64,000 nt of DNA from Rutpela maculata (GCA_936432065.2 OW386286.2:114725519-114789518), one strand, 5' to 3'; numbered from the stretch's first letter, positions 12,910 through 24,107 are shown. Notes: generated by a model not told the origin, from the sequence alone. Made by a program: numbers and translations.

Positions 12910-13795
12910 GGGAGCTAAGTGGCTTTTTCGGCAGCTCATCGCTTTATGAACTTTGAGATATTTTTATGGTTTAATGGATGATAACGATTCATAAAATCGA
13001 CTTCTGGCGGGGCACCTCCTGTCAGGAGCATCACGAACACTGTTTAAAAATCAGTGAAATCATGTCATCGTTACAAGGCTCATTTTTTTTGTGTGTACAC
13101 ATTTTATGTTTAGAATTAATAAAATATGATCGTCAGAAAGTGTGGGCCGTCAGGAGGCGCAGCCAGAAAGGTAATAATGATACAATACATCTGAGATACG
13201 GTACGGAGTCAAGTTAGCCGAAAGTGTTAAATTCCTATATATTTAAGAGCCTATGGTACTTTTGTTGACTTTGTTTACGGGGAGGCTATTCTATTGTTGA
13301 AGGAGCTTATATTTACGTTTTAAAAAGGAGCCAGAACTTGTAACGATGAGTTTAGAGTTCTGAGATGAAATATGAGAAAAAAAATCCAATTTTCTTCAAA
13401 AATCCTAAACATTTTCTTTCTGGCTAGCCTTACTGACGGGAGTTTCTTTCTGGGAATTTTTTTCTGTGTTCAGAACATAAAACATGCTCAACCTTAAAAA
13501 AGTTTGTAAAGATGATATTATATAACTCCGTTTTTTTACCACTTTGACCTTTCTGGTTGCGCCCCTGATGGCCCACACTTTCTGGCGATCTTATTTTATT
13601 CATTCTAAACATAAAATGTGTACACACAAAAAAACTTGGCTTTGTAACGATGATATAATTTCACTGATTTTTATACCATGGCCAACTCGACGGGCTGACA
13701 TATGCCAGAAGTCTATTTTGTCAAGTTCGATAGAATTAATCAGCGCATAGAAAATGCTTGTAACGATGAGTGCCCGAAAAAGCCACTTAGCTCCC
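12910..13795. mobile_element. 0.89 kb element with about 260-bp inverted arms
   Basis: The left arm 12910-13170 starts GGGAGCTAAGTGGC, and the right arm 13540-13795 ends GCCACTTAGCTCCC. Both arms share CACTTTCTGRCG and AAAATGTGTACAC blocks in inverted order. The spacer has a further CTTTCTGGC-rich segment. No transposase frame was found. Confidence 0.65.
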
Positions 13796-14235
13796 ACACC
13801 ATTACTTCCAGTTTTTAATTTTAATATTGTTGAATATAGTTACGATAAAGATAATACAGATTGCTTATCAAATCTGTTTTCGATACAACGCATCAAATTA
13901 TTTCAATCTGATATGGCTATAAAAAAATATAATAAATTGCAGTTAATTTTCTAACTTGGTAAATTTAATTTATATCGGTATCTTGGCAGGGCCGTGGAGA
14001 GAAAATATGGACCCTCAAAAAATTTTTTGATGAGCGGAAGTGAAATGAGTCTCTTGGTAAAACTACTAGGAAACAAACATTTTTCTTAAACATCTTTTTC
14101 CTGCCCGGGTTACATAAAAGTCATCAAACTTGAAACGATTAAAGCATACGTAATTGTAAATGCTTCAAATTTTGGTCAGTTACCTGTAGGACAGCGAGTC
14201 ACTTTTTTCTAAGCGTAATATTTTCTGGGAGCCTA

Positions 14236-14400
14236 TGGAATAACAACATAACATACCACATATATCAGGTATCGGTATCCACAATTTCAAAGTCAAGACT
14301 GTTCAGAAGGGGGTTACACATTTAGAAAAACGCAGATAGATATACATCCATTACATATAACGTTGCCAATTTTAAAGCTGGGGATCGAACCCAGTGCATT
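14236..14400 (-). mobile_element. tRNA-derived SINE, 5'-truncated copy
   Basis: On the minus strand it has a B-box-like GGTTCGATCCCC, then the body shared with the SINEs at 32706-32919 and 50460-50670 (GTAACCCCCTTC, CTTGACTTT). The A-box half is missing or too diverged to see. This is the oldest-looking of the three copies. Confidence 0.6.
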
Positions 14401-15194
14401 ATTATTTTGAAAAGTTAATACAGTCTATTATTATGTAATAATGTAAACATTCTGTAAAGTTTGAAATACTCGTACCAAATTTAAATAGGTATACTTATGT
14501 AACATTTAAATTTAGAGAAATAAATCTAAATCTATTAATCTATCTATCTATCTGATAATCACACAACTGTCTCTTTACGTTTTTTACTTGAGTGTAAAGA
14601 CGAGAGAGGCAGAAGAAAAATTATTTATTGCTAGATCAGCAAAACAATAAGACAATAAACCTAACTATAACCCTAACCTACGACTATGTACACAACTATG
14701 CTTGCATATAAAACGAACAAGATTACTCCCTTTTGTAGATCTTTTAGTAAATTAAACAATCCTTAGTCATTTTTGAACCGTATAAAACGTGATTAAACTG
14801 CAAAATCAACACAAAATTGTTTATAACTGGATAAAAACAGCGTTAAAAGCAATAAAACAATATGGCGGCACAAGAAAACGTAAACAACTGTCAACGTCCT
14901 TCGGAAGAGAACCAATGAACGCCTCGATAGACATGTAAACAATGAATACGTGATATATCTTACGCGGAGACGGAAAGTATTATTTATCCATATATTTCTT
15001 TGTTTATCTGAGATACCGAACTTCGATTGAAGCGCCACTAACGGGAAATTTTTAAACTATGATTAAAGAAGTCCGCCGTTTAGTTTTAGTTTTTTTTTTG
15101 TTAAATTTGTTTAATAATAGGTATATAAATATAATTTCATGTTTTAACACTTAACACTTTAACACATTTCTTAAGAAAGATGGCAAAAATGATC

Positions 15195-15490
15195 CTGTGT
15201 TTGGATATCCGTGGGCAAACTGGACAAGATAACCCATGAATATCAATTGTATTACATCCGTAGGATATAGATATTTTGTACATCTATAGGATACCGACAT
15301 CCCGTCGGGATATCCGTAGGAAATCAGTTGCGGATATCCCTAGGGTATCCATAATTTGGATCTCTACAGGATATTAATATCCAGTCAGGTCATCCCTGGG
15401 ATGACCTAGGGATATGTCTATGGGATAATCCCAAATCTGGGACAGCAGGACTATACTAGGATATCCTGAGGATATTGTGTGCTGTCTGGG
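15195..15490. repeat. second palindromic GGATATCC-type array
   Basis: About a dozen variants of GGATATCC and CCTAGGGATA occur within 300 bp, of the same type as the array at 6868-7190. It lies about 450 bp from the E5 end at 15943. Confidence 0.55.
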
Positions 15491-15943
15491 AAGTACCTTG
15501 CAGATTTTGCACTTCCCACCATTGCAATGTCAAAACGATCGTCTCTTTAAAAATTCGCTGACCATAAATATATCTACCGCAAGTAGAATGTCAGAATTAG
15601 CTTTTACAGATATACTGCCTTAGTCGTTTTGTAAAAAAATATTAACAATAACTGCAAACCTCAATCACTGCTAGCTAAACGTCAAATTTACTTTTGACAT
15701 ATGAGGTTATTTTCTTTCTTGTCAGCAATGTCAACTTATTCGTCTTCATCTGTTCTGCATATAAGTTCACATCTAACTGCCGTTATGATGTCACTACCGT
15801 TTTCGCGGCACATTCAAATAGTCGAAGTTTAACAATTTTTTAAAATATGTTGCGCTAAGAATTTTTCTTCCAAATTAAATCTATAACTAAATTAAGTCCT
15901 CCACTACCATATTTCACCATTTTTGAAAATTCGTCAACAACCC

Positions 15944-16241
15944 AATTTCAATTTATTTAAATTTTTGTGTTCGTTATTTAAATAAAACAACTAGAATTAT
16001 ATCGAAATGATTTATTATTTTAAATAATGAATAGCGCTGCCAACAATAAAATCATCTTTCATCACAAAGACTCTTTATATAATAGTCACGAGTAACGATA
16101 ATCAAATAAAGCGGTGCGTATAAAATTCATATTTTACCGCGCTCCAGTGCACTCGTGAGCGCTGCGCCATCTGTTTCTTTCTTCCAGTTTCACGGAAATG
16201 TTGAAAGCACGCGTGCGTTATCCTTGTCTATAGTATTCATG
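15944..16241 (-). mobile_element. detached terminal arm of E1
   Basis: Identical in kind to 3449-3746, and inverted to 17782-18079. It begins at the AATT duplicated by E5 and ends ...CTATAGTATTCATG, followed by GGTATGGG. That octamer is the reverse complement of CCCATACC after E3 at 23640, so the flank has been exchanged with E3. Confidence 0.75.
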
Positions 16242-16651
16242 GGTATGGGTACAGTACCTACAAAATAAATATACTTACCAAATCTAAAATTGTGTTGTTA
16301 TTTTTATACTATTAGGTATATTATATATTATTAGCTGTATTACAATTAGCTTTTGGCGCTCTACCAGTCGAACTGTCACACAACAAACTAAAAAGGCTTA
16401 AAAATATAGTACCAACTGTTTTATAGCAAGATTGGTAGACTATGAGGTTCCTTAATATCACAGTTTAAAATAATATTCCTAAAACTCCTCGAATTAAAAA
16501 ATGCTAGAGCTACATTTTTGTAATACTTAACACTAATTAAACATAATTTATTATTATTATATACATCCCACACAAATACTACCACTTACCACCAATACCA
16601 AAAAGTCCGCAAGTCTGATCTGCTCACTCCACTCCGGCTCCGTGTCCGAAG
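16242..16651. other. unique segment between E1 and E3, apparently inverted
   Basis: AT-rich, with no gene recognised. It begins with the exchanged octamer GGTATGGG (16242-16249) and ends with the hAT TSD GTCCGAAG (16644-16651). Together with 17558-17781 it is the segment whose orientation must be flipped to restore E1 and E3 target duplications. Confidence 0.5.
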
Positions 16652-17557
16652 TAGAGATGTGACGGCGATCACCGTCGCTGCTACTTATCACCTGTTGTTT
16701 CAACTGAGCAATCGCTAACAGCGATTGGTGAGAAAAGAAGTGGTGATTAAATCACTCTTTTCTATGGTCGCAAAGTAGCGAAAGGCAGGCGGTATAACGC
16801 GATTCACGTTACGCGATTGAATGTTTGGCAAACTGCACAAAGCGCTCTGCTCTGAAACAGAGAGTATAAAGTCACAGGAGGGAGCTTATATACGTGACCT
16901 TGGGGTCCGCGATGGTGTACCAAGATGGCCGCCGGCGGATATGACGTTCTTCTAGTGGCATCGCAAAAGTAATAATGATATTACATATACATATCTACTT
17001 TCTCAGAAAAATAAATTTCAAAGTATCGCCTACTATATTCCCTGAATTTAGATTTCAATACCGCAGTGTAAAAAAATACTTCAAATCTGAAACTATCATT
17101 GTTAAATAGGAATTAAATAACCATTACTTTCTTTTACGGCATCTCCGCCACTGCTATCAAAACAATAACACAATACTTCTTTTAAAAAATTACAATGCGA
17201 CGAGTTTACATAATTATAACGCTCTTAAATAAAGTAATACGTTAGTTTATAGTACACATATTAAATTTACACGTGAAAAGTTATCCAATAACCTACAATA
17301 CAGTACACCACATTCCAAAATAATTAGTCATCGACGGTGTACCTGATGACGACTTCCGTCTCTGAGATTTCAGTACTAAACACTCCCTCCTGTGACTTTA
17401 TACTCTCTGCTCTGAAACTGTCGATTTGTAATGAACCGAACACAATCGTCTAAGCGATCCAAAGAGTGATATAATCACTGCTACAAAGAACAGTGATAAC
17501 TGAACGATCACCGTGGCGATCACAGTGATCAGGAAATCGCCGTTTGCCCCATCACTA
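16652..17557. mobile_element. non-autonomous hAT-like element with 8-bp TSD GTCCGAAG
   Basis: The termini TAGAGATGTGACGGCGATC and GATTTCCTGATCACTG...CATCACTA form an imperfect inverted pair (TAGAGATG against TAGTGATG). Perfect GTCCGAAG duplications lie at 16644-16651 and 17558-17565. The subterminal regions are dense in GTGAT/ATCAC motifs. A second element (16859-17408) is nested inside, so the hAT itself is only about 350 bp. Confidence 0.75.
16859..17408. mobile_element. nested MITE with 10-bp TSD, Mutator-like size
   Basis: The termini AGAGAGTATAAAGTCACAGG and its inverted partner are perfect for about 26 bp. They are flanked by GCTCTGAAAC at 16849-16858 and 17409-17418. A 10-bp duplication is in the range of MULE elements, but there is no coding evidence. 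It contains no transposase. Confidence 0.7.
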
Positions 17558-20512
17558 GTCCGAAGGTACAATGTTATCATGTGCTCAGCAAAAAGGATAG
17601 GATAGAGTGGAAGGTTCCATATGGCCACAATGTATTTTTCCGTACAAGGTTTTCCTGCGCCACCTGGGCGAGTCCTAGGCAGCATGAAATCCCCCCACTA
17701 CCACACATAGCGGGAAACTGAAACTCAAGGTCTTCAATCCATGCACCCTGCGCGGGTCAAGCTCGTAAAGGAACTTTCAGCCATGAATACTATAGACAAG
17801 GATAACGCACGCGTGCTTTCAACATTTCCGTGAAACTGGAAGAAAGAAACAGATGGCGCAGCGCTCACGAGTGCACTGGAGCGCGGTAAAATATGAATTT
17901 TATACGCACCGCTTTATTTGATTATCGTTACTCGTGACTATTATATAAAGAGTCTTTGTGATGAAAGATGATTTTATTGTTGGCAGCGCTATTCATTATT
18001 TAAAATAATAAATCATTTCGATATAATTCTAGTTGTTTTATTTAAATAACGAACACAAAAATTTAAATAAATTGAAATTATGTAAATATTTAGCAACTAT
18101 TTTATTGCCTCGTTTTTTAAAATATTTGTAATCATTACATTTCAAAATGTACATACAGGAAAGGGGGTAACATTCAGCCACCCGCAGTAACTCATCTGCT
18201 GTTTGAATTTGCCGGCCGAAAAAATTACAATATACTTTTCAACCATCATTGTCAGTAAAAATAGTAAAAATGTCAGTGTGTCAAATATTCTTTAATCTTT
18301 GCGGTGTATTGTGTTGTAGCCGTCGCCGCATGTACTTCTTTTTCCGACTAAAAAAATTAAGTGCAATATTTATGAATTTACGGTAAGTTTTTGATAGTTT
18401 TTATTTTGTGATTAACAAGCACGAAGGAAAACAAACCGCTGTGTCATTATAGCTGTCAAATGGCGACTGATTGAACTTTTCACAATATTAAGTTTTGGAC
18501 ATTATATCATACAAAATGGCAAGTTTTTCTTGTATTATTAATTGTGGAAGTGTGGCAATCTGAGACAACATCAGTTTTTATAAAACAACGTCGATTTACA
18601 ACCAGAAGAGATTAGGGTTAAAATATCCCAAGCAATTTAAAGAAATTATTTTACAAGGGCATTCCAAGGGTTTTATTGGTGGTCAGTTGTTGCCTGTTAA
18701 TGTAAGAATGTGGATTTTGTTGTAGGAACAACGGCCGTAATACAAAAACATGCGACGATCCATTCAGTTTGGTGTTTTAATATGAGATACAACTTAAAAC
18801 CCATCAGATGTGAAGTTTAAGGTGGTGATAATAGTAACTGCTGTTAAGGCAAGCAATAAACAATTTGTGGTAAAAAAAAACACCATATTGATTTGCCAGT
18901 ATTTGTAATAAGTATTTCTTGTGTTTATACTTTAGTTGAGCGAAGATGGAGCTAGTGCCGAGGAATAAAGAAGTGTAATAGTAGATATTGTTTTAAAGGA
19001 GGTACACACCAGAGGAAAATGTGCAAGCTATGTTAAGATATCTGATGAAGTGCATAAATTAAAAAAATTCAAAGTACAGCTGTCACTGAGTGATCTGGCA
19101 ACAGAATTTCTTGTTTTAGTGTATTGTGTTGTGTTTAAAAACTCAATGTTGGATTGTTTAATATTCAAAAGCTATGAAATTGGTCGAAATACTTCAGTGA
19201 GAGTTCGGACGAGCCATGAAAATGTTGAATTGTAGCTATAAAAATGCCCTTTGAATTATGTATGTATTATTTTCATGTATTTTTTGTTACAATATAGATC
19301 TTTCTTTGTATTTCTCAAGTTTCTTATTGATTCTTCCTGAGTACTAATGAAACCTTGCATAATAAATAATTGGATATTTAGTAAGTATATTTTATTTTAT
19401 TTTCAGTTAGATGCATGTATATAGAAGATCAACATAATCGACTACCTCAATTTACTGCTAACAATAATAGAATTGATAAATAAAATGTAAAATAAAAAGT
19501 TAATATATTTAATAAAATACAATACAATTAACCTACTTACATGAAAAAAATAAAGTACGTGCTAGATATATAACAATAAGACACGATAAGAAAAAGTCCT
19601 TGCACAAATTAAATGGTTTGTATAGTTCAGTCTATAGGTATATCATAGGCGAGGGGTCAACCATTGGAAGAAATTCTGTACACCTTTTTACATATTTTAA
19701 GTACCTAGTTCACAGTACATCAGTCCTTCATTGTTTAATTTATATGGTATTTTTCACAAAATTCATAACAGTTAACCTTTCGACTGTAGCCACTGCTTAC
19801 TGCTAAAAAATTGAAGAGATAGACTGGGTAATCAACGAATCTTGTCTAGACTAGTAACACAGTCATAATGAATACTGAAGGATCATCTGGATCAGCAATC
19901 GTCCAAGTAATCAATGCCATGGCTTTTGTTGAAGATTCTAAGCTAAGAGTTCATAACCTGAAAAAAGAATTTGCGTGTTAGTAATTATTCATTAAGCAAC
20001 ATTTAATTAGGTAAGCATATATTGAAAAAAAAGGGTTGATTATTGCTAACTAATTCTTACCTTTGCAAAAAGCTTTTATCCTGTAAATTCCTTGGAGAGT
20101 ACTTCTTTCACCCAACCACAAAGAGCTTCAATATTTTTGAATGCCTTGAACTCACCTTTTTGTCTATCTCTATCTCACAAAAACCAAGCAATTCACAATA
20201 TCCTAATGTGAAATATTATGAAATACATCAATATTTGTACTAAAGTCATCATTTCTCAAAATATAAAGGATTTAATTCGATGACACCAACTTTTTCCATG
20301 TACATAACCTTTACCACAGAGTACAGTACCTACAACCTACACAGAGGCGAAAGCAAGCCTTCCCGCCAAAACCAAATTCGCCATTTTTTAACTGGTATAT
20401 CAATCAACCTCACTTTCTAAATTCACTTGTCATTGCTGTCAAATGGCGACTGACTGAACTTAAGAATTGAATTTTTCATAATAGAGTTTTTATGGACATT
20501 ATGTCATACAAA

Positions 20513-21278
20513 ATGGTCAGTTTTTGTTGTATTATTAGTTGTTGAAGTGTGGCAATCCGAGAAAACATCAGTTTTTATAAAATAACGTCGATTTACAACC
20601 AGAAGAGGTTAGGGTTAAAAGATTCCAAGCATCGACTGTAAGACGATGATTCCAAGCAATTAAAAGGAATTATTTTACTGGAATATTCCAAGTATTTTAT
20701 TAATGGTAAGTTGTTACTTGTTAATTTAAGAATTTGATTTTTAGTGTGGATTTATGTTGCAGGAAAGTCCGCAATTCAAGACCACTATGTTCCATCCAGT
20801 TAGATGTTTATGGGATACAACTTTAAAAGCTAAATGTGGAACTAAAAGTGCTTGTGATAATAATAACTACTGCTTAAGCAAACAATAAACAATTCATGGT
20901 AAAAAATAACACTTTATATTAATTTGTCAGCATTTTTAATAATCATTTATGTTTAAATTTTAGTTGAGCGATGGTAGAGCTGATGCTGAGGGAGAAAGAA
21001 GCTTAATAGCATTTTTTAAATCAGGTATCTCAAGAGAAAAATACACAGACTACATTAAGATATCTGATGAAGTGCTTAAATCCAAGAAATTTAAAGTATT
21101 GCTGTCATTGATTGATCTGGAACTAAACGTCCTTTTAAAATATATTGTGTGGTGTTTAAAAACCCAGTGTTGGGATTGTTTAACATTCAAAAACTATGAA
21201 ATTAAGACTGAAAGTGATCCTCCAGTCAGTGAACACATAAATAAAGTCCGAATGGGTTTTGAAAGTGTCAAATTGTAG
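20513..21278 (+). pseudogene. THAP-type transposase remnant in E4
   Basis: From 20513 the frame gives MVSFCCIISC, a stop, then SVAIRENISFYKITSIYNQK and later YSKYFINGKLL. In arthropod THAP proteins this pattern is Cys-x2-4-Cys, then ISFY-K-P, then C-S-x-H-F-x-x-G-K, so the register fits although the Pro and later Cys/His are replaced. The segment 20964-21278 (104 codons) encodes YIKISDEVLKSKKFKVLLSL and a YEIKTES tail. No DDE core is visible between them. It is a dead remnant, and the P-superfamily origin is an inference. Confidence 0.4.
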
Positions 21279-21677
21279 CAAATATTCTTTGAATTATGTA
21301 ATTACAAATGTTACTTATTATTACTTAGATATTAGTATGTGTATAATATAATCATTTATTTTTTATTGCAATATAGATCTTTCTTTATATCTCCAGTAAG
21401 TTTCTTGTTAATTCTTCTTCTGAGTATTAATGGAACGTTGGATAATAAATAATTTGATATTTAGTAAATATATTTTGTTTTACTTTCAGTTAGATGCAAA
21501 GATGCATGTATATATAAGTTCTACATAATCGACTATTTTAATTTACTGCTAACAACAATAATACAAGTGATAAATAAAATATAATAAAAAGTGAATATAT
21601 GTATTTAATAAAATACAAGGGATATTTAACAATTGACCTACCTACATAAAATAATAAAATACGTGTTAGACATATTA

Positions 21678-21865
21678 TACAGTATCGGAAAGTTCTACCA
21701 TTGAGATTGCATAGTTTCAACGACTTAACCGACTGCCTACAATAAAGGCGTCTACCAGTACCCTAGCAGAGGCAAAGCAGACACGTCCCTTAATGTACAT
21801 CATTGCTTGCTTTGCTCTCGCTTGCTCTTATTGCCGCACCAAATCAAACGCTTTCCGATACTGTA
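21678..21865. mobile_element. short MITE in E4, family of 12613-12785
   Basis: Inverted termini TACAGTATCGGAAAG / CTTTCCGATACTGTA. It is absent from the aligned position of E1-E3 (compare 19568-19575), which marks it as a later insertion. The interior shares the AAGAGCAAGCGAGAG block with 12640-12660. Confidence 0.65.
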
Positions 21866-23639
21866 TAACATTAACAAGACACGATAAAAAGAAGTTTTTG
21901 TACAAATTACAATGGTTTGTATAGTTCCATCTATAGGTATATCATAGGCAAGAGGTCAAAAACTGGAAGACGTGTACACCTTTTTTACATATTTCAAGTA
22001 GTTCAATACTCCAGATCTTCATTGTTTACTTTATATGGTATTTTTCACAGAATTTATAACATTTATAACCTTCGAACATAGCCACCGTGTTTACTGCTTA
22101 AAAATTGAAAGTAAAGACTGATAGGTAGTGAACGATTTTGTCTAGATTAGTAACACAGTCACAATGAGTAATCCAAGGAGTCGATGGCTTTTGTTGAAGA
22201 TGCTACGCTAAGAGTTCATAACCTGAAAAATGAATTTGCATGTTGGCAATTATTCATTAAGCAATGTTTAATCAGGTAAGCATATATTGAAAAAAAGGTT
22301 GATCATCGACAACTAAGTCTTACCTTTGCAAAAAGCTTTTATCCTGCAAATTTCTTGGAGAGTACTTCTTACACCCAACCACATATACCTTCAAGATTTT
22401 TGAGTGCCTTTTGAACTCATCCTTTTGTCTACGCATTTCTCTCAAAAACCAAGCAATTCTCAGTATATTATGAGATATTTACACCAACATTTGTACTAGT
22501 CATTCACGATTTCTCAAAACGTTAGCGATTTATTGTCAGATTTGATAATACTTTCACGATTCACATTTTCTCTCCAAGCTGATTCAATATTATTCAATTC
22601 TCGCCAAATTATATAATATTTTATTTTGTAGGTTTCTCAGCGATTGTCAACTAAAATACTGGAATATATATAAATCTTCCTTTTTAGCTTACATTCTGAA
22701 AGTATAAAACATCGTATTAAATTTTCATCATTTCGAACACATTATAATAACTATAATTAAATAGGTATTCAATCAGTCAGATACGTTTTTCATAACATGA
22801 AGTTTAAAAGGTTATGTTATATTTTTATACATTTCTTTCTACTCACTTTACTTATATAGTCTGGAATGAAGACACTCAAATAGCGCTGAACTAAATAGAA
22901 AAAACAAAGATTCACGTTCAAAATATTTCATAGAGCCACTAACAATAATTATTATTTAAATATTTGAGAAATAAAAACTAATAAAGCTTGGTTGCTGTGT
23001 GTGTTGCTTGGGTATTTGCTTTGCTTTAGCCAATTTGGCCGGCCGGGCGGTCGGAAATCAGAATGGCGCCTTATTTAAATATATTAGAAGGTATACAGTT
23101 TTTTTGAAAAATACATTTCCTTGGTAAGGAAATTAGAATACTCCTTCGTCACATTATAATAATATTTTTAGCTCGAAATCGAAACAAAAAAATATCAAGT
23201 GGTATCATTATAGCAATTATAATAATTACATTTGAGAAAATTTGCTAGGGCCTAACTCAATTGAAAATAAACGCAGTTTATAAACAATTCAAATGGTAAT
23301 ATTTTTCTATCCAAATTGAAGTACATTTTTTCTTCAGTGTATCCTTAAATGTAGGGTACAGAAAAAAATTAAAAACATATTTCTCTCAGTGTAGACGTAA
23401 CTGGTACTCAAGGTCACAAAAAACGAGCCATCGAAAATCAAAGGAGCCGACAAAGCCTTCGCCTCTGTGTAGGTACTGTACTCTGTGCCTTTACATTGAG
23501 ACAATTGACAATATTCGCGAACTTAGCTGGAACTTGGTGCACTCGTGTTCGTAGCGCCCTCTTCTTTCTTCATATTTTGCGGATCGGTTTTCATCGGAAT
23601 TCCCGTTAGCGTCCGTAATCCTTGTCTTTATAATTCATG

Positions 23640-24082
23640 CCCATACCAATCGCATTTCTAGGGTATTTCGCTAAACTGCACGCTTCTCTGGGGGAAAATT
23701 AGAAGCAGGCTGCATTCTTAACGCACGTGTAAGCACGCATGCGTTTTACAAGCCGCGTTAAAAACGAGCAGCCTCAGGTGTGAATTTAGCCTAATACTCC
23801 AAGAAATCCAAGAGCTCTCTTGCACATGCGCACACTACTAACCATTTTGTCAATTTTTGTTTGATTGGCTATTCTGCGCTCTGCAAGTTTGGTGCCCAGT
23901 AAATGCGACAGTCGACAGATTATTTATGTTTTAAAATAAATATTTAATTAAAAGTTTACAAGTTTTATAGAATCCTTGTCATATAGGTGAATGTAATTAT
24001 ATGCAACCGTATGGGTTTATTTATTTTAGCTTCCAAGGGATCTAGGTGGTAAAATTTTAATATGAACTGAAGACATTTAGAC
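23640..24082 (+). promoter_or_regulatory. probable CNOT3 promoter and 5' UTR
   Basis: This 440-bp interval separates E3 from the CNOT3 start codon. It holds a hairpin of about 70 bp at 23704-23776 (GCAGGCTGC...GCAGCCT), a CATGCGCAC motif near 23826 resembling an NRF-1 half-site, and a GATTGGCT inverted CCAAT box near 23867. No TATA box was seen. The transcription start site cannot be placed from sequence alone. Confidence 0.35.
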
Positions 24083-24107
24083 ATGGCGGCTACCCGAAAA
24101 TTACAAG
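24083..24107 (+). CDS. CNOT3: CNOT3 exon 1 (coding part)
   Basis: Encodes MAATRKLQ plus the first base of the Gly codon. The donor is GCAAGT, a GC donor. The downstream GTAAAT at 24111 would shift into a stop when joined to exon 2, so the GC site at 24108 is the workable one. Confidence 0.85.

Larger units (their letters stand above)
3747..15943. mobile_element. E5: AATT-flanked element of about 9.8 kb, split by E2 and an inversion
   Basis: Two ends share the terminus GGGTTGTTG. One is at 8622 (reading left) and the other at 15943 (reading left, preceded by CAACAACCC). Both abut AATT, and the E-family sequence they interrupt has a single AATT (3449-3452). Subterminal regions resemble each other for about 170 bp (both contain ACTGCCGTTAT then ATGTCA). 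The body is 3747-8622 plus 11008-15943, about 9.8 kb without E2. It carries a hAT-like MITE, several hairpin MITEs, two palindromic mini-repeat arrays, and sequence at 7210-8130 related to the E-family interior. No open transposase was found. The 4-bp AATT duplication does not fit the 8-bp TSD of E1-E3, so its superfamily is uncertain. Confidence 0.5.
20315..23487 (+). mobile_element. E4: diverged relative of E1-E3 nested in E3 (3.17 kb)
   Basis: Termini CACAGAGTACAGTACCTAC and their inverted partner are flanked by the 7-bp duplication CCTTTAC (20308-20314, 23488-23494). The interior from about 20440 to 22500 aligns block by block with the E3 interior but is clearly diverged, and its terminal repeats are unrelated to those of E3. 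It carries a better-preserved THAP-like start at 20513 and a longer C-terminal remnant (20964-21278). It is also interrupted by a MITE at 21678-21865. Confidence 0.7.
17782..23639 (+). mobile_element. E3: P-like DNA transposon copy, interrupted by E4
   Basis: Begins CATGAATACTATAGACAAGG and ends ...TTATAATTCATG. Removing E4 and one TSD copy leaves about 2678 bp, equal in size to the 1068-3746 copy. The left flank is CTTTCAGC (17774-17781) and the right flank CCCATACC (23640-23647), which do not match. Each is the reverse complement of a flank of E1. Its right end is only about 440 bp upstream of the CNOT3 start codon. The THAP-like remnant starts at 18516 and the C-terminal remnant is 19050-19235. 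Confidence 0.75.

Noticed and set aside
3747..15943. E5 as a piggyBac element
   Set aside because: piggyBac elements duplicate TTAA. Here the duplicated bases are AATT and no piggyBac transposase is visible.
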